In this document: piece by piece, positions 10,748-20,396 of the stretch
How positions within the stretch are numbered: position 1 is the stretch's first letter
How the letters are laid out: every line of letters starts with the position of its first letter
Assembly (NCBI GenBank): GCA_016713275.1
Contig: JADJPL010000003.1
Coordinates: 558,001-622,000, forward strand
Direction of reading: 5' to 3'
DNA from: Haliscomenobacter sp.
Lineage (GTDB): Bacteria; Bacteroidota; Bacteroidia; Chitinophagales; Saprospiraceae
DNA length: 64,000 bases
Notes under the pieces: generated by a model
What the model saw: the letters and a program-made list of their open reading frames with translations, nothing else
What the model was told of the DNA's origin: nothing
Database searches by the model: none
Position numbers and translations under genes: made by a program

Positions 10748-10786
10748 TCATATAATCCCATCATGTTCACTCATAATACCAAAACT

Positions 10787-12275
10787 ATGACGAAACGATT
10801 CTTCCTGCTGAGCCTCTTATGCATATTTGCAGGCTTCACTTCTCTTTCTGCCCAGGGGACGCCTCCCGAAGAAAAACCCGCCAAAGAAAAGACCAAACAG
10901 GCGGCATCCAGCGCGCCAACGCCGAAAAACATGTTCGAAGTCGGGATCAACGGCGGTTTGTCTATGCTTGGGGGCGATGTGAAACCGCTTCCTTCCTACG
11001 GAATCGGCATCCACGTGCGCAAGGCCCTGGATTATATTTTCTCGCTCCGGGGCGATTTCCTCCTGGCCAAACTGAAAGGAGCGGATGAAACAACTGCCCA
11101 GCAAGTGCTGGACCGCGAATTCGAAACGGATTGGAAATCGGGCACTGTTTTTGGCGTACTCTCCCTGAACAGCCTCCACTGGAACAAACCCGTTCGCTCC
11201 ACCAATATCTACGTGATGGTAGGCGGAGGCGGCAACTCCTACAACGTCGAATACCAGAGTGAAACGGTGCGGAAAGGCACCTTTAAAAGCGGGTTTTCCC
11301 CGCATATGGCTTTGGGCGCCGGGTTGTCCGTACGCGCGAGCAACCGAATTAATATAGGACTAGAACAACAAGTCTTTGCCATTTTCGGAAGTAATGCGGA
11401 CCTCGTGGATGGGATATTCTTTGACAAAGGCCAAACCCAGGAAAAATCCATTTTCCGCGATGTCCTTTCGTTCACCAACCTGACCATCAACTTCAACCTG
11501 GGGAACCCGGCTACGCAAAGCGAACCGCTCTACTGGATCAACCCGCTGGAAACGGTCATGAACGATATCGAGGCCCTCAAAAACCGCCCGGAAGTGTCGC
11601 TGGAAGATGCAGATCAGGACGGCGTCATCGATGCCCTGGATCAGGAGCTTAGCACGCCTGGCGGGAGCAATGGTCGATACTAAAGGCCGTACCCTGGACT
11701 CCGATCGTGACGGCGTTCCGGATTACTTCGACCGCGAACCGTTCTATACTCCTGGCGAGAATGAACGCGTCAACAGCGAAGGGGTGGTCATTAATCCCAG
11801 CGGCCGCGGAGGCGTCACCGAAGAGCGGGTCCGGGAATTGATCGACGAAGCCCTGCAATCCAACGGCACGCTGAACGACGTGCGGAGCACGGCAGCGGAA
11901 TGGTTCCTGCCGATGATCCATTTTGGCACCGACAGCTACTCCGTCAAATATTCCGATTATGGCAACCTGGCCAGCATCGCCCGGACCCTGCGTTCGAACC
12001 CCAGCATGCGCCTGGTCGTTACCGGGTATGCGGATGCTACCGGGGCGGAAGCCTACAATAACCAGCTATCCTATAGCCGCGCCAAAGCGGTTATCGACCA
12101 CCTCGTCACCGTCCAGAATATCGGCCGCGGCCGTTTTGTCCTGCAATGGAAAGGCTCTAACGAAAGCCTGGTCCCATCCAACGCCAGCTATATGAACCGC
12201 CGCGTAGAATTACGCGTCGCTGGCGCCGGGGATGTAGAAATGGACCCGCCTTCCGGAAAAACGGACGGGTACTGA
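10787..12275 (+). CDS. OmpA-family outer-membrane protein, one frameshift
   Basis: Two overlapping frames (10787-11683 and 11607-12275) form one protein of about 495 residues. Order: signal peptide (ATG 10787, MTKRFFLLSLLCIFAG), N-terminal beta-barrel, two calcium-binding TSP3-like motifs (DADQDGVIDALD and DSDRDGVPDYFD), and a C-terminal OmpA peptidoglycan-binding domain (MIHFGTDSYSVKYSDY, GYADATGAEAYNNQLSYSRA, NRRVELRV). It likely anchors the outer membrane to the wall. The break lies in 11657-11668; removing one G makes the frame read STPAGAMVDTKG. I read this as an indel error; the TSP3 repeats on both sides are otherwise intact. Confidence 0.82.
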
Positions 12276-12276
12276 T

Positions 12277-12386
12277 TAGACGTTAGACTTCAGAAGTTAG
12301 ACGTTAGAAGTAGAAGTTAGGCGTTGACGTTATGGAGCGTCCGTCTATCGTCTAATTTCTAACGTCTAACGTCTAACCTCTAAATT
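12277..12386. repeat. TTAGACGT-family inverted repeat after the OmpA gene
   Basis: Starts two bases after the OmpA stop codon. Left arm is several TTAGACGTTAGA-like units; right arm is CTAACGTCTAACGTCTAAC units; the pair can fold into a long imperfect hairpin with a loop near 12335. Possible terminator or RNA 3'-end stabiliser. Confidence 0.6.
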
Positions 12387-12514
12387 AACGTGCGTTAATC
12401 TTCTCCTAAAATGTGTTAAGGGAATAGGGGGCAAGGGCGCTCGCCTCTATCTTTAATTCAAGACAGGCATGGGTACCAGACGCTTGTCCCTTCGTTCACC
12501 CTTAACCTTTAGCT

Positions 12515-12970
12515 ATGAAAACCCGCACGTACTTTTTGTTCTTGGCTCTGAGCTTTTTTGGCCTGAGCTCCTGCACCGACGGTTGGCGCCTCGACAACAA
12601 GGAAGACCGTCTGACTGGCGAATGGATGATCGAGGAAGCTTATTTCCGGGAGAACGGCGATTTGTTCCGCGAGGAAGTAACCCGTGATTTTCGGGGCGAC
12701 CGGATCGAGTTTTTCCGGGATTACACCGCGGTGTACGACGATTATTCCACCCGCAATTTCTACGATGGCGAATGGGAGCTGTTCCTCGAGCGCGACTATT
12801 ACGACGACGGGGACGATGTGGAGTTTTTCCTCGACCTCTACTTTTACGACCGGGATGGCCGCGTGGCGTTTTCCTGGAACGGAGAAGTGACGCTGCTAAC
12901 GTATGAGAAGCTCAACCTGAGGGTCAACGACCGGGCTGGGGTATATACGTTTAAGCTGAGGAGGTATTAA
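12515..12970 (+). CDS. Small lipoprotein, lipocalin-like
   Basis: A 151-residue protein with signal peptide and lipobox (FGLSSC, Cys near residue 20). The mature part (GEWMIEEAYF, EFFRDYTAVYDDYS, GEWELF, FSWNGEVTLLTYEKLNL) has the alternating strand pattern of Bacteroidota lipocalin-like lipoproteins, and it is unusually rich in Asp, Tyr and Phe. Stands alone between a repeat and a terminator. Function unknown. Confidence 0.75.
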   Translation: MKTRTYFLFLALSFFGLSSCTDGWRLDNKEDRLTGEWMIEEAYFRENGDLFREEVTRDFRGDRIEFFRDYTAVYDDYSTRNFYDGEWELFLERDYYDDGDDVEFFLDLYFYDRDGRVAFSWNGEVTLLTYEKLNLRVNDRAGVYTFKLRRY

Positions 12971-13385
12971 GACTTGTTGCGACAGGTCAGCGTGATGGGA
13001 AAAAGGAGTTACACTGACGGGAGCTGCCTCAACAGACCGCCCATTGCTCCCAGTATGAAATTTTATTTTCTGCCTACACGAAGACTTTCTGGGGGAGTAT
13101 AGCCCAGCTACGTGACCGAGAAAAGGCGCAGTGTGGGCGGAAAAGAGCCATTTTAAACCCGTGATGACCCTGGCGTAAAAAGTCTATTAAAAAAGAAGCG
13201 TGGATCGTTGCACAACGATCCACGCTTCTTTAATACAGATTATTGTCAATCGCTTATTTCGTGTAGCTTGGTTTTTGGGCCGTATTCTGAGCTACATCCA
13301 TTTCCCGTTTTTACACTATTTTAACATAAATCTAAATAAAAGTAAGCCCCTGGCCAATTTCAAAAGCAGGTATCCGGCGAATCCT
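12971..13385. other. Intergenic stretch without a supported gene
   Basis: No credible coding frame. It holds the terminator hairpin at 13192-13231. The sequence starts with AGACTTGTTGCGAC, which also occurs at 54164 upstream of the BASS transporter; this could be the end of a small mobile element but nothing else supports that. Confidence 0.5.
13192..13231. terminator. Perfect palindromic terminator hairpin
   Basis: 19-base arms (AAAGAAGCGTGGATCGTTG and its exact complement) around a two-base centre, with A and T runs at the ends. Works as a bidirectional terminator between the lipoprotein gene and ribA. Confidence 0.85.
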
Positions 13386-13393
13386 TATCTTTG
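13386..13393 (+). promoter_or_regulatory. -7 element TATCTTTG upstream of ribA
   Basis: Exact TAnnTTTG match, 33 bases before the first possible ribA start (13426) and 84 before the preferred start. No clear -33 box. Confidence 0.4.
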
Positions 13394-13476
13394 GGCCTAT
13401 TAAACTCAAGGGGTTCCCGGTTGTTATGCTAGTGGACTTATTACGCTTCCTTCCTGCTTCCCCGAGAGCTATTGCT

Positions 13477-14091
13477 ATGAAGAAAGAACAACCCATGATT
13501 CGCATCAAACGCCAGGCGCAGGCCATGATTCCTACCCCCTGGGGAAATTTTATCATGGTGGCTTACTCCCTTGATCAGGAGGATTGGATGCCGCACCTCG
13601 CTCTGGTACATGAACAGTTTGACCCTTCTCGGCCCGTACTGACGCGTATCCATTCCGAGTGCATTACCGGCGACCTGTTTGGATCCAAGCGCTGCGATTG
13701 CGGGGAGCAGTTGCATCAAGCACTTGAACTGACGGCCAGGGAAGGCGGCTTGGTGCTATACCTCCGGCAAGAAGGCCGCGGCATTGGGATTATCAACAAG
13801 CTTAAAGCCTATAACCTCCAGGATCTCGGCCTGAATACCGTGGATGCCAACATTCATCTGGGGCTGGAAGTGGACGCCCGCCAATACGATATCGCCGTGG
13901 AAATGCTCAAGGAACTGAACGTCCAGCGCATCAACCTGCTCACCAACAATCCCGACAAGATTGAGGCGTTTGACCATTCGGGCATTGAGGTGATTGCCCG
14001 GGTGCCGCTCGTGATCCCGCCCCGGGAAGAAAACCGCAATTATCTGGAGACCAAACAGCGGGAGCTGGGACATTTTTTTGACCTGCTTTAG
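13477..14091 (+). CDS. ribA: GTP cyclohydrolase II
   Basis: About 204 residues from the ATG at 13477 (MKKEQPMIRIKRQAQAMIP); an ATG at 13426 in the same frame would add 17 residues that have no family counterpart. It has the zinc-binding cysteines in HSECITGDLFGSKRCDCG, the catalytic region RQEGRGIGIINKLKAYNLQD, and LLTNNPDKI. It opens the GTP imidazole ring and gives the first intermediate of riboflavin synthesis. Here it is a stand-alone cyclohydrolase rather than a RibBA fusion. Good match in length to the E. coli type. Confidence 0.93.
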   Translation: MKKEQPMIRIKRQAQAMIPTPWGNFIMVAYSLDQEDWMPHLALVHEQFDPSRPVLTRIHSECITGDLFGSKRCDCGEQLHQALELTAREGGLVLYLRQEGRGIGIINKLKAYNLQDLGLNTVDANIHLGLEVDARQYDIAVEMLKELNVQRINLLTNNPDKIEAFDHSGIEVIARVPLVIPPREENRNYLETKQRELGHFFDLL

Positions 14092-14155
14092 AAGCTGTTT
14101 GGATTTGATTCCCGGAAGTAAAGCGCTCCTTTTTTCCAAGTAACCAGCTGCCGTT

Positions 14156-15142
14156 ATGAAAGCTATTCTCTTCGACCAACCGGGGCCTCCGGAAGCATTG
14201 TACATGGGAGCGATTCCAGTTCCGTCCCCAGGAAAAGGGGAACTGCTGATTCGGGTTCGGGCGGCGGCATTAAACCGCGCCGACTTGTTGCAACGCAAAG
14301 GGAATTATCCCGCGCTACCTGGAGAAAGCCCGGTGCTTGGGTTGGAATTGGCGGGCGAAGTGGCGGCGGTTGGGCCTGAGGTTACCCAATGGACTGGCGG
14401 GGAAGCCGTTTGCGGCCTGGCCGGCGGGGGCGCCTATGCGGAGTACGCTCTTTTGAGGGAAGAACTGGTGCTGCCACTTCCCGAGGGCTGGACCTGGGAA
14501 ATGGGCGCCGCTATCCCGGAGGCCTTTCTCACGGCCTGGCAATCGTTGGTTTGGCTGGGCAAAACCCAACCTGGCGAGCGGGTGCTGATCCATGCCGGCG
14601 CCAGCGGAGTGGGTACGGCCGCTATCCAGCTCGCCCGGGAATTGGGCGCCGAAGTCTGGGTAACGGCTTCCGCTGCCAAACACGGGCTGTGCCTGGAATT
14701 GGGCGCTTTTCAATGCATCGACTATAAAACAACCGATTTTGTGGAGGCGTTGCGCGGTTTTGAGCAAGGAGTCTGGCCGGACGTCATCGTCGATTGCATC
14801 GGGGGGAGCTATTTTCAACGCAACCTGCAAGCCTTGCGCATGGATGGCCGCCTCGTTCTACTGGCTCTGATGGGGGGCGCCCGAATAGATCAGGCCGACC
14901 TCTCCCCCCTGCTGCGCAAGCGCCTGACCATTATGGGCAGCACCTTGCGGAACCGGAGTTTGGAATACAAAAGCCAACTCGCCCGGGATCTCTACGCCTT
15001 TGCATGGCCGCGGTTTGCCGACGGGCGTCTTAAACCCGTTATCGGTAAGGTATTCCCCTGGACCGAAGCAGTTCAGGCCCACCAATACATGGAAACCAAC
15101 CAGAATCAGGGCAAGATCGTTCTTACTTTGCCCTTGCAATAG
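14156..15142 (+). CDS. NAD(P)H-quinone oxidoreductase, PIG3/zeta-crystallin-like MDR family
   Basis: 328 residues of the zinc-free medium-chain reductase family: N-terminal GroES-like domain (AAALNRADLLQRKGNYP, VLGLELAGEVAAVG), Rossmann motif ILIHAGASGVGTAA-type (VLIHAGASGVGTAAIQLA), and C-terminal GSTLRNRSLEYK with KPVIGKVFPW and NQGKIVLTL. The SxLRxR block points to the PIG3 subgroup of quinone reductases. The end overlaps the convergent gene by 20 bases. Substrate unknown. Confidence 0.88.
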   Translation: MKAILFDQPGPPEALYMGAIPVPSPGKGELLIRVRAAALNRADLLQRKGNYPALPGESPVLGLELAGEVAAVGPEVTQWTGGEAVCGLAGGGAYAEYALLREELVLPLPEGWTWEMGAAIPEAFLTAWQSLVWLGKTQPGERVLIHAGASGVGTAAIQLARELGAEVWVTASAAKHGLCLELGAFQCIDYKTTDFVEALRGFEQGVWPDVIVDCIGGSYFQRNLQALRMDGRLVLLALMGGARIDQADLSPLLRKRLTIMGSTLRNRSLEYKSQLARDLYAFAWPRFADGRLKPVIGKVFPWTEAVQAHQYMETNQNQGKIVLTLPLQ

Positions 15143-15996
15143 GACCGCCTTGCGCTGCTACCGGTAAAGCGAATTCCTCCCAAATCCAAACCGGTTCGAA
15201 CGAGGCATTGATGTGACTAAACCGGCAGGTGCGCAACGGAAGTTCGCTTCCCTCGGCTTTAATCACCGCTTTCCCTTTTTGAAAAACGGTTTTGGTGAGA
15301 AACTCCGCGTGGTAAATCAACTGGATCTCCCTGCCGTCCCACAGGAAAAACGCCCGCTCCATACCGGTTTCGCAGCCCTCAAATAGGGTTGATGCTTCGA
15401 AAAAGCGCACTTCCGGGTGCGCAGGATCAGTCAAAATCCGAAGCAGGGGGCTGGTGTCGCAATCTTTAAACAGGCAAAGCCCTTTGATCTCTTTTCGCGC
15501 CAGGAGTTTTCCCTGTTTGATTACGCGGAGCTCTGCACGGATATCGGTTAATTCTGCCCGTGGAGAGGGGCTAAGCCCCAGGGTCACTATTTCCAGGGCG
15601 CCGTCTCCGTCGAGGTCCGTTTTTCTCCACCCTTTGGCGATATCGCCACCCCACACGAAGCCTGTAAAGGGTTTCCCTTCGGCGGTTTTTCCTTTTACTT
15701 TGTGCCAGATATCCGAGTATCCCTTTCGCGAACTTTGAGGAATAAATCCATCGGGATAGGCCAGATTGGTTACCGTAGAGTTCATCGGAAGCAGAGCCAG
15801 CACCGCGCTTTTTTTCGCTGGGCTGGGACATCACTTTGGTTCCTTCGTTGAAAATCAGGAGTTCCGATTGGCCGGTACAAAGAGCGGCAGCCTGCGCGCG
15901 TTGGTGAAACCAGTCATAGAACCGGCTGTAATCAGGCGTTTGGGCGGCCAGACTGGTCAACGTCAGGCACGCCAAAGGAAAGGCAAACCATTTCAT
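15123..15996 (-). CDS. Secreted hypothetical protein, one frameshift
   Basis: A signal peptide (MKWFAFPLACLTLTSLAAQ) and about 290 residues split between frames 15996-15571 and 15803-15123. The join is the T7 run at 15809-15815 (A7 on the coding strand); removing one base gives SEKSAVLALLPMN. The C-terminal half contains DLDGDGALEIVTLG, an FG-GAP/VCBS-like acidic loop, and ends in WIWEEFALPVA. I do not recognise the family. No operon partners are obvious; its end overlaps the convergent oxidoreductase gene. Confidence 0.65.
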
Positions 15997-16228
15997 GGTA
16001 TATTCAGTTTAAGGGATCACGACCGGTTTGGGCTTCGTTTTCCCTTTGATTTACCTTTTGACGGCAAACGGGCCCCCAGGTAACTTAGCCGGAAGCGGTT
16101 TGGGAAAACGGCGGGGGTTGGTTTTTGGAAAAACCAGATTAATTGGTGTTTAACCTTTATATCCAAACTTTTTTAAAGCAAAATATATTGTGTTGCAGCA
16201 ATAATTTTGAAAAAGAAAGGTGCAGGGG

Positions 16229-17341
16229 CTATTTTCCTTCGACACATAATTGATGAAAGTAGGCAAGGTCTAAGAACCCATGCGCAGAAGCGAGGAGGGC
16301 CGCTTGCTGGTAGGTTTCAAAGAGTTCGATCGCGGGCGTGCGGGCTTTTTCCAGCAGGGGCTTAAGCCGTCTCAACCGTCGGAGGTGCTGCACATCGCGG
16401 ATCAGGATAGCGAGGATTCTCCCAGGATAACGCTCTGCTATTTCATAGTATAGGTATGGATCTTTTTCGCCGCTGTCGCCAACCAGAATAAACGGAAGTT
16501 CGGGGAAGGTTTCCAAAATGCGGAGAATGCTTTCTTTTTTATGGCTATAGTCCCTTGTATGTAATTTATAAGGGATCCCTATATCCCTCAGCAAGAGCGG
16601 CCCTTTGGGAAGTTTGTGCAGGCGCAGGTATTTTTTTACCAAATCGTGAATATTGCGCGGGCTGTTGGAAACGTAAAAAATGGGATTGAATCCATTGCTT
16701 TCGGGCCCGGCTTTGATCGCCCGGAAGAAGGCGGCCACTTCTTCATATACTTTCCTCCGCGCCGCGCTTTTGAACAAGGTATTGTACAAAACTTCCCATT
16801 TCAGCGGGGAGGTGACTCCGGTGTGGATGATGGTATCGTCGAGGTCGGTAATTACGCCAAAACGCGCGCCGGAGGGAGGAATCAGGATTTTGGTAGACGC
16901 AAAGCTGGCAAGCGGCCCCCAAGGGGTTTCCAACAATTCGATTTTGACCGACTTCCAGGGGTCCGCCGAGGATTCCAGCGGGGGGGAAATAGTCTGATAC
17001 AGCGTAAAATATCCTTCCTGATCGGTATCCGTTTCAAATTCCCGGTCATCCAGCATGATACGCAGCCGGGCTCTTGGGATTTCATCGGTATGGAGCCGGT
17101 GATAGGAGTCGACGAGTTGTTGCCACGCGGTTTGGAATGGTTTGTTTCGGATAGACTTTCGGATCAGCACCCGGCCCTGAAGGAAAAAGCAGTCGGCTCG
17201 TCCAAACCCCCGGTAGGTGGCAATTTTGACCTGGATCGGTTTGGTTCGACCTGCTACCCGGATCATTCGAAACCGCAACCCATCGAACAACTGATCGAGT
17301 TTTCGGATCAAGTTCAGGAGGACGTAGCGATGCGGAGGCAT
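16229..17341 (-). CDS. APP1-like (DUF2183) phosphatidate phosphatase domain protein
   Basis: 370 residues. The C-terminal half has the HAD-type motif FGVITDLDDTIIHTGVT (DxDxT), SPLKWEVLYNTLF, FYVSNSPRN and LVGDSGEKDPYLYYEIA, the pattern of the App1/DUF2183 catalytic domain known to dephosphorylate phosphatidic acid in yeast. The N-terminal half includes a beta-sandwich-like stretch (ARLRIMLDDREFETDTDQEGYFTL). No signal peptide, so cytoplasmic or membrane-associated. In vivo substrate unknown. Confidence 0.85.
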   Translation of the reverse strand: MPPHRYVLLNLIRKLDQLFDGLRFRMIRVAGRTKPIQVKIATYRGFGRADCFFLQGRVLIRKSIRNKPFQTAWQQLVDSYHRLHTDEIPRARLRIMLDDREFETDTDQEGYFTLYQTISPPLESSADPWKSVKIELLETPWGPLASFASTKILIPPSGARFGVITDLDDTIIHTGVTSPLKWEVLYNTLFKSAARRKVYEEVAAFFRAIKAGPESNGFNPIFYVSNSPRNIHDLVKKYLRLHKLPKGPLLLRDIGIPYKLHTRDYSHKKESILRILETFPELPFILVGDSGEKDPYLYYEIAERYPGRILAILIRDVQHLRRLRRLKPLLEKARTPAIELFETYQQAALLASAHGFLDLAYFHQLCVEGK

Positions 17342-17368
17342 TTTCTGCGAAAGGTAAGAAACAATGTG

Positions 17369-17413
17369 CGGAATCCGTAGCGATGGGTTTCAAACCCATC
17401 GCTACGGATTCCG
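17369..17413. repeat. Perfect 22-base palindrome between divergent genes
   Basis: CGGAATCCGTAGCGATGGGTTT, one spacer C, then its exact reverse complement. Lies 28 bases upstream of the APP1-like gene start and about 135 bases before the next gene. No poly-T, so a terminator is unlikely; an operator, a REP-type element or a mobile palindrome are all possible. Confidence 0.75.
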
Positions 17414-17547
17414 AAGGATTTTAGAGAATGAAAAAATAGCGTTTATCCTCCAGGCACACGCTGGATAGGGTATTTGCGTTTAAGTAGAAATGGAGCACGA
17501 ATTCAAAAATAAACAAAAAGTTTTAATTTTGTAAAAAAACATAACTC

Positions 17548-18063
17548 ATGAAACCATTTTTTTTTCTTTTTTTATTCCTTGCTGGATTCCAGGGCTTTGG
17601 ACAAACAACGGTTGCTCCGGCCTACGACGTGAGCACCGTTGACGGGATCGTTAAGGGCCTGTACCAGGTCATTTCCGGCCCGGCAGGCTATCGGCGGGAT
17701 TGGAACCAAATGCGGAATCTCTTCCGGTCGGAGGCGCGGTTGAATTCGATTGGCGTAGACCGGGAAGGCAAGCCGCGTTTTTTATCTATGGCCATTGAGG
17801 ATTATATCCGCAATGCCGCTCCTAATTTTGAGCAAAACGGATTTTTCGAGCAGGAAATTGGCCGGGTGACCGAACAGTACGGCGACATGGTGCACGTGTT
17901 CAGCACCTATGAGAGCAGAAGGGAGGAAAAAGGAGAGGTATTCTCCCGCGGCATCAACAGCATCCAACTGGTGAAGAAGGATGGCCGGTGCTGGAGTGTC
18001 AATATTATGTGGAATTCCGAAACGAAGGAAAACCCCATTCCGGAAAAATACCTGAAGAAGTAA
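17548..18063 (+). CDS. Secreted NTF2-like hypothetical protein
   Basis: 171 residues with a signal peptide (MKPFFFLFLFLAGFQGFGQ). The body (VDGIVKGLYQVISGP, RDWNQMRNLFRSEARL, FVSTYES-like VFSTYESRRE, RGINSIQLVKKDGRCWSVNIMW) follows the pattern of SnoaL/NTF2-like cone-fold proteins of the DUF4440 kind. Such proteins bind small ligands or act as enzymes; no active site can be assigned. Confidence 0.65.
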   Translation: MKPFFFLFLFLAGFQGFGQTTVAPAYDVSTVDGIVKGLYQVISGPAGYRRDWNQMRNLFRSEARLNSIGVDREGKPRFLSMAIEDYIRNAAPNFEQNGFFEQEIGRVTEQYGDMVHVFSTYESRREEKGEVFSRGINSIQLVKKDGRCWSVNIMWNSETKENPIPEKYLKK

Positions 18064-18070
18064 CCGGCAT

Positions 18071-19133
18071 CTACATCCGCGTCACAAACCCATTGACCAG
18101 ATACTGGCTCCGGATTTGCTGAAGGTGGGTCTCCGCTTCGGAAAGTTCTGCAAACCCACCGGAGATCAGCCGGTAGATCGTGGCATTCCCCGAGGCTGCC
18201 TGCATGATATAGAGATACGGCACGCCTTGGTTGAGCAGCGCTTGCGCCTGCCGTTCGGCATTATCCCGGCTACCGTAGGATCCTATTTGGATGCCGTACA
18301 ATCCGCTTCCCTTCTGGACATAGCGGATCTGGGAAGCACTTGGAGCAGCCGTAGTAGAATAACTCTGTGGGGAAACGCCTTTCGCCGTCCAGCCAGAACG
18401 CGAATCGGTGTAGTTGTAATACTCCACAGGCTGCTGCGGCGAGGTATTGGAAGCCGGGGCCGTAGACCGCGCCGTGGAGGGCGGAACCGGCCCGTAGCTT
18501 TGAGGCGATTTGTAGGTCATTTCATAGCTTTGCGGCCCTTCGGTCTGCCGGGAAGGGACGGTACTGTATTCTTTTGGTACGACATAGGACGGCTTGCTGG
18601 ACGCGGTTTTAGGCAGCAGCTCTTTGCTCGTCGGCATGGCGGGGTTGTAGGAGGTAGCCGTTCGAGTCTCGGTGGAATATTCTTTGGGTTGCGCATACGC
18701 CGATCGGGCGGTATAGGTGTTGTATTCCGCCGGAGCCTGGGATTGGGTTCCCGTGTAGGGTTGGTTGGCGGCAGCATAGCCGACGACGTCGACCTGAACC
18801 CGTGCTTTTCCGACCTCGTCGAGGCCTATGGCGAGCGCCCCGGCGAGCGAGAGGCTGACTACAAAGCCTTCGGTGAATGGCCATTTGTCGTTGACGCGCA
18901 CAACGACCGAGCGGCCGTTATCCGTGCGGGTGACCCGCAGCAAGGTTCCCTGCCCCAGCGTGCGGTGTGCGCACGTGAACTGGGCCCGGTCGTAAAGTTC
19001 CCCATAGGCGGTTTGACGCCCTGGAAGTAATCCGAGTAATAATTGGCCCAACCGGTTTCGCTGTATTGGCCGTTAACCGAAGTTGAACTGGATATCGCAA
19101 GGATCAGGTAAAAAAAGTATATAACCGCTTCAT
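18071..19133 (-). CDS. RlpA-like double-psi barrel protein with C-terminal SPOR domain, two frameshifts
   Basis: Start is the ATG at 19133; with one T added in the T7 run (A7 at 19110-19116) the signal peptide reads MKRLYTFFYLILAISSS, followed by GWANYYSDYFQG. A second missing base (C3 at 19019-19021) joins this to RQTAYGELYDRAQFTCAHRT, the RlpA domain. A long Pro/Ser/Tyr-rich linker (about 120 residues, many TYxSPQSY-like units) leads to a SPOR domain (GSGLYGIQIGSYGSRDNAE to FVTRM) that binds denuded peptidoglycan at division sites. The usual RlpA catalytic DLS triplet reads SLS here, so lytic activity is doubtful. Both breaks are in homopolymers. Confidence 0.75.
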
Positions 19134-19192
19134 TGGGAATGAATTGAATGAATGCCTACAACATACACGAAAAAATACGAAAAAAATTGCAT

Positions 19193-19288
19193 TTAGACGT
19201 TAGCCTTTAGTCTTTAGACGTTAGAAAAGACGCCACGCCCTTCTGACCAACCACCAACCACTAACCACTAACCACTAACCACTAACTT
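19193..19288. repeat. TTAGACGT repeat plus ACCACTAACC tandem array at the ftsY end
   Basis: TTAGACGTTAGCC-like units (19193-19225) followed by about five ACCACTAACC units (19248-19285). The array overlaps the 3' end of ftsY and provides its TAG stop codon. Confidence 0.65.
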
Positions 19289-20240
19289 CCTCAAACAAGG
19301 CGTCGACAAAACGGGCTTTATGGAAGACCTGAAGTTGTTCGATGGCCTCCCCCACGCCGATATATTTGATTGGTATTTTAAACTGATCGGAGATCCCGAT
19401 GGCCACCCCGCCTTTGGCGGTGCCGTCGAGTTTGGTGAGGGCCAAACCGGTTAACGCAGTCGCTTCCGTGAACCGGCGGGCTTGCTCGATGGCATTTTGT
19501 CCGGTCGTTGCGTCGAGAACGAGCAGCACCTCGTGAGGGGCGGATTCCATTTTCTTTGCGATCGACCGTTTAATTTTGGTGAGTTCCTGCATGAGGTGGA
19601 TTTTCGTATGCAGGCGGCCTGCGGTATCGATGATGGCCACGTCGCAGGCATTGGCCATCGCAAATTGGATCGTTTCATAAGCGACGGCGGCGGGGTCGGC
19701 GTTCATCCCTTTGCTGTAGAAGTCGCAGCCCACGCGCTCGGACCAGATCTTGAGCTGGTCTACGGCCGCAGCCCGGAAGGTGTCGCCTGCGCCGAGGACG
19801 ACCTTTTTGCCCTGCTGTTTAAATTGGTAGGCGAGTTTGCCAATCGTCGTTGTTTTTCCAACGCCATTTACCCCCACCACCATGATGACATAAGGGTGGA
19901 GCCCTTCGGGAATGGAAAACCCGTCCAGGTCTTCCGTTTGGTTTTCGGCAAGGAGTTGAATGATTTCGTCGTGCAGGATATGGTTGAGCTCGCTTGCGTT
20001 CATGTACTTGTCGCGGGCCACCCGGGCTTCAATCCGGTCGATAATCTTGAAGGTCGTATCCGGGCCCACGTCGGCGGCGATCAGCAGCTGTTCCAGATTG
20101 TCGAGTACTTCTTCGTCGACCGAGGATTTTCCAGCAATAGCCCTGGAAAGTTGGGAAAAAAAACTGGTTTTGGTCTTTTCCAGGCCTTTATCCAGGGCCT
20201 CTTTTTCCTTTTTGCCAAACAGATTGCCGAATAGACTCAT
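19275..20240 (-). CDS. ftsY: Signal recognition particle receptor FtsY
   Basis: 321 residues: N-terminal helical domain, then the NG GTPase domain with GVNGVGKTTTIGKLA (P-loop), DTFRAAAVDQL, DTAGRLHTKIHLMQEL, TKLDGTAKGGVA and KYIGVGEAIEQLQ. It docks ribosome-SRP complexes at the inner membrane through its GTPase contact with Ffh. The last codons (EEVSG) merge into a short tandem repeat that supplies the stop. It ends the rpmB-rpmG-DUF4295-ftsY block, a conserved order in Bacteroidota. Confidence 0.96.
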   Translation of the reverse strand: MSLFGNLFGKKEKEALDKGLEKTKTSFFSQLSRAIAGKSSVDEEVLDNLEQLLIAADVGPDTTFKIIDRIEARVARDKYMNASELNHILHDEIIQLLAENQTEDLDGFSIPEGLHPYVIMVVGVNGVGKTTTIGKLAYQFKQQGKKVVLGAGDTFRAAAVDQLKIWSERVGCDFYSKGMNADPAAVAYETIQFAMANACDVAIIDTAGRLHTKIHLMQELTKIKRSIAKKMESAPHEVLLVLDATTGQNAIEQARRFTEATALTGLALTKLDGTAKGGVAIGISDQFKIPIKYIGVGEAIEQLQVFHKARFVDALFEEVSG

Positions 20241-20244
20241 TGGG

Positions 20245-20329
20245 TTAGACTTTAGACGTTAGACTTTAGAGGTTAGAAGTTAGAGGTTAGAGCGCTCCAA
20301 CGTCTTACGTCTTACGCCTAACGTCTAAA
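20245..20329. repeat. TTAGACGT-family inverted repeat upstream of ftsY
   Basis: TTAGACTTTAGACGTTAGAC units on the left and TTACGCCTAACGTCTAAAC units on the right, with centre GAGCGCTC near 20290. It begins 4 bases from the ftsY start codon, so it forms the ftsY leader. Confidence 0.6.
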
Positions 20330-20330
20330 C

Positions 20331-20368
20331 CTAAAGAGGCTTCCCTCATACGAAGAAAGCCTCTTTAG
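20331..20368 (-). terminator. Hairpin after the DUF4295 gene
   Basis: 12-base perfect stem CTAAAGAGGCTT / AAGCCTCTTTAG with a 14-base loop, 28 bases past the DUF4295 stop on the minus strand. No strong T run follows, so it may attenuate rather than end transcription into ftsY. Confidence 0.55.
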
Positions 20369-20396
20369 AGGTAAAAACGGATATCGGGAAAGCGAC

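Noticed and set aside
10395..10786. Possible small gene upstream of the OmpA gene
   Set aside because: Only promoter and inverted repeat; no coding pattern.
12971..13400. Shared 14-base AGACTTGTTGCGAC at 12973 and 54164 considered as an IS end
   Set aside because: No inverted partner and no transposase; too short to call.
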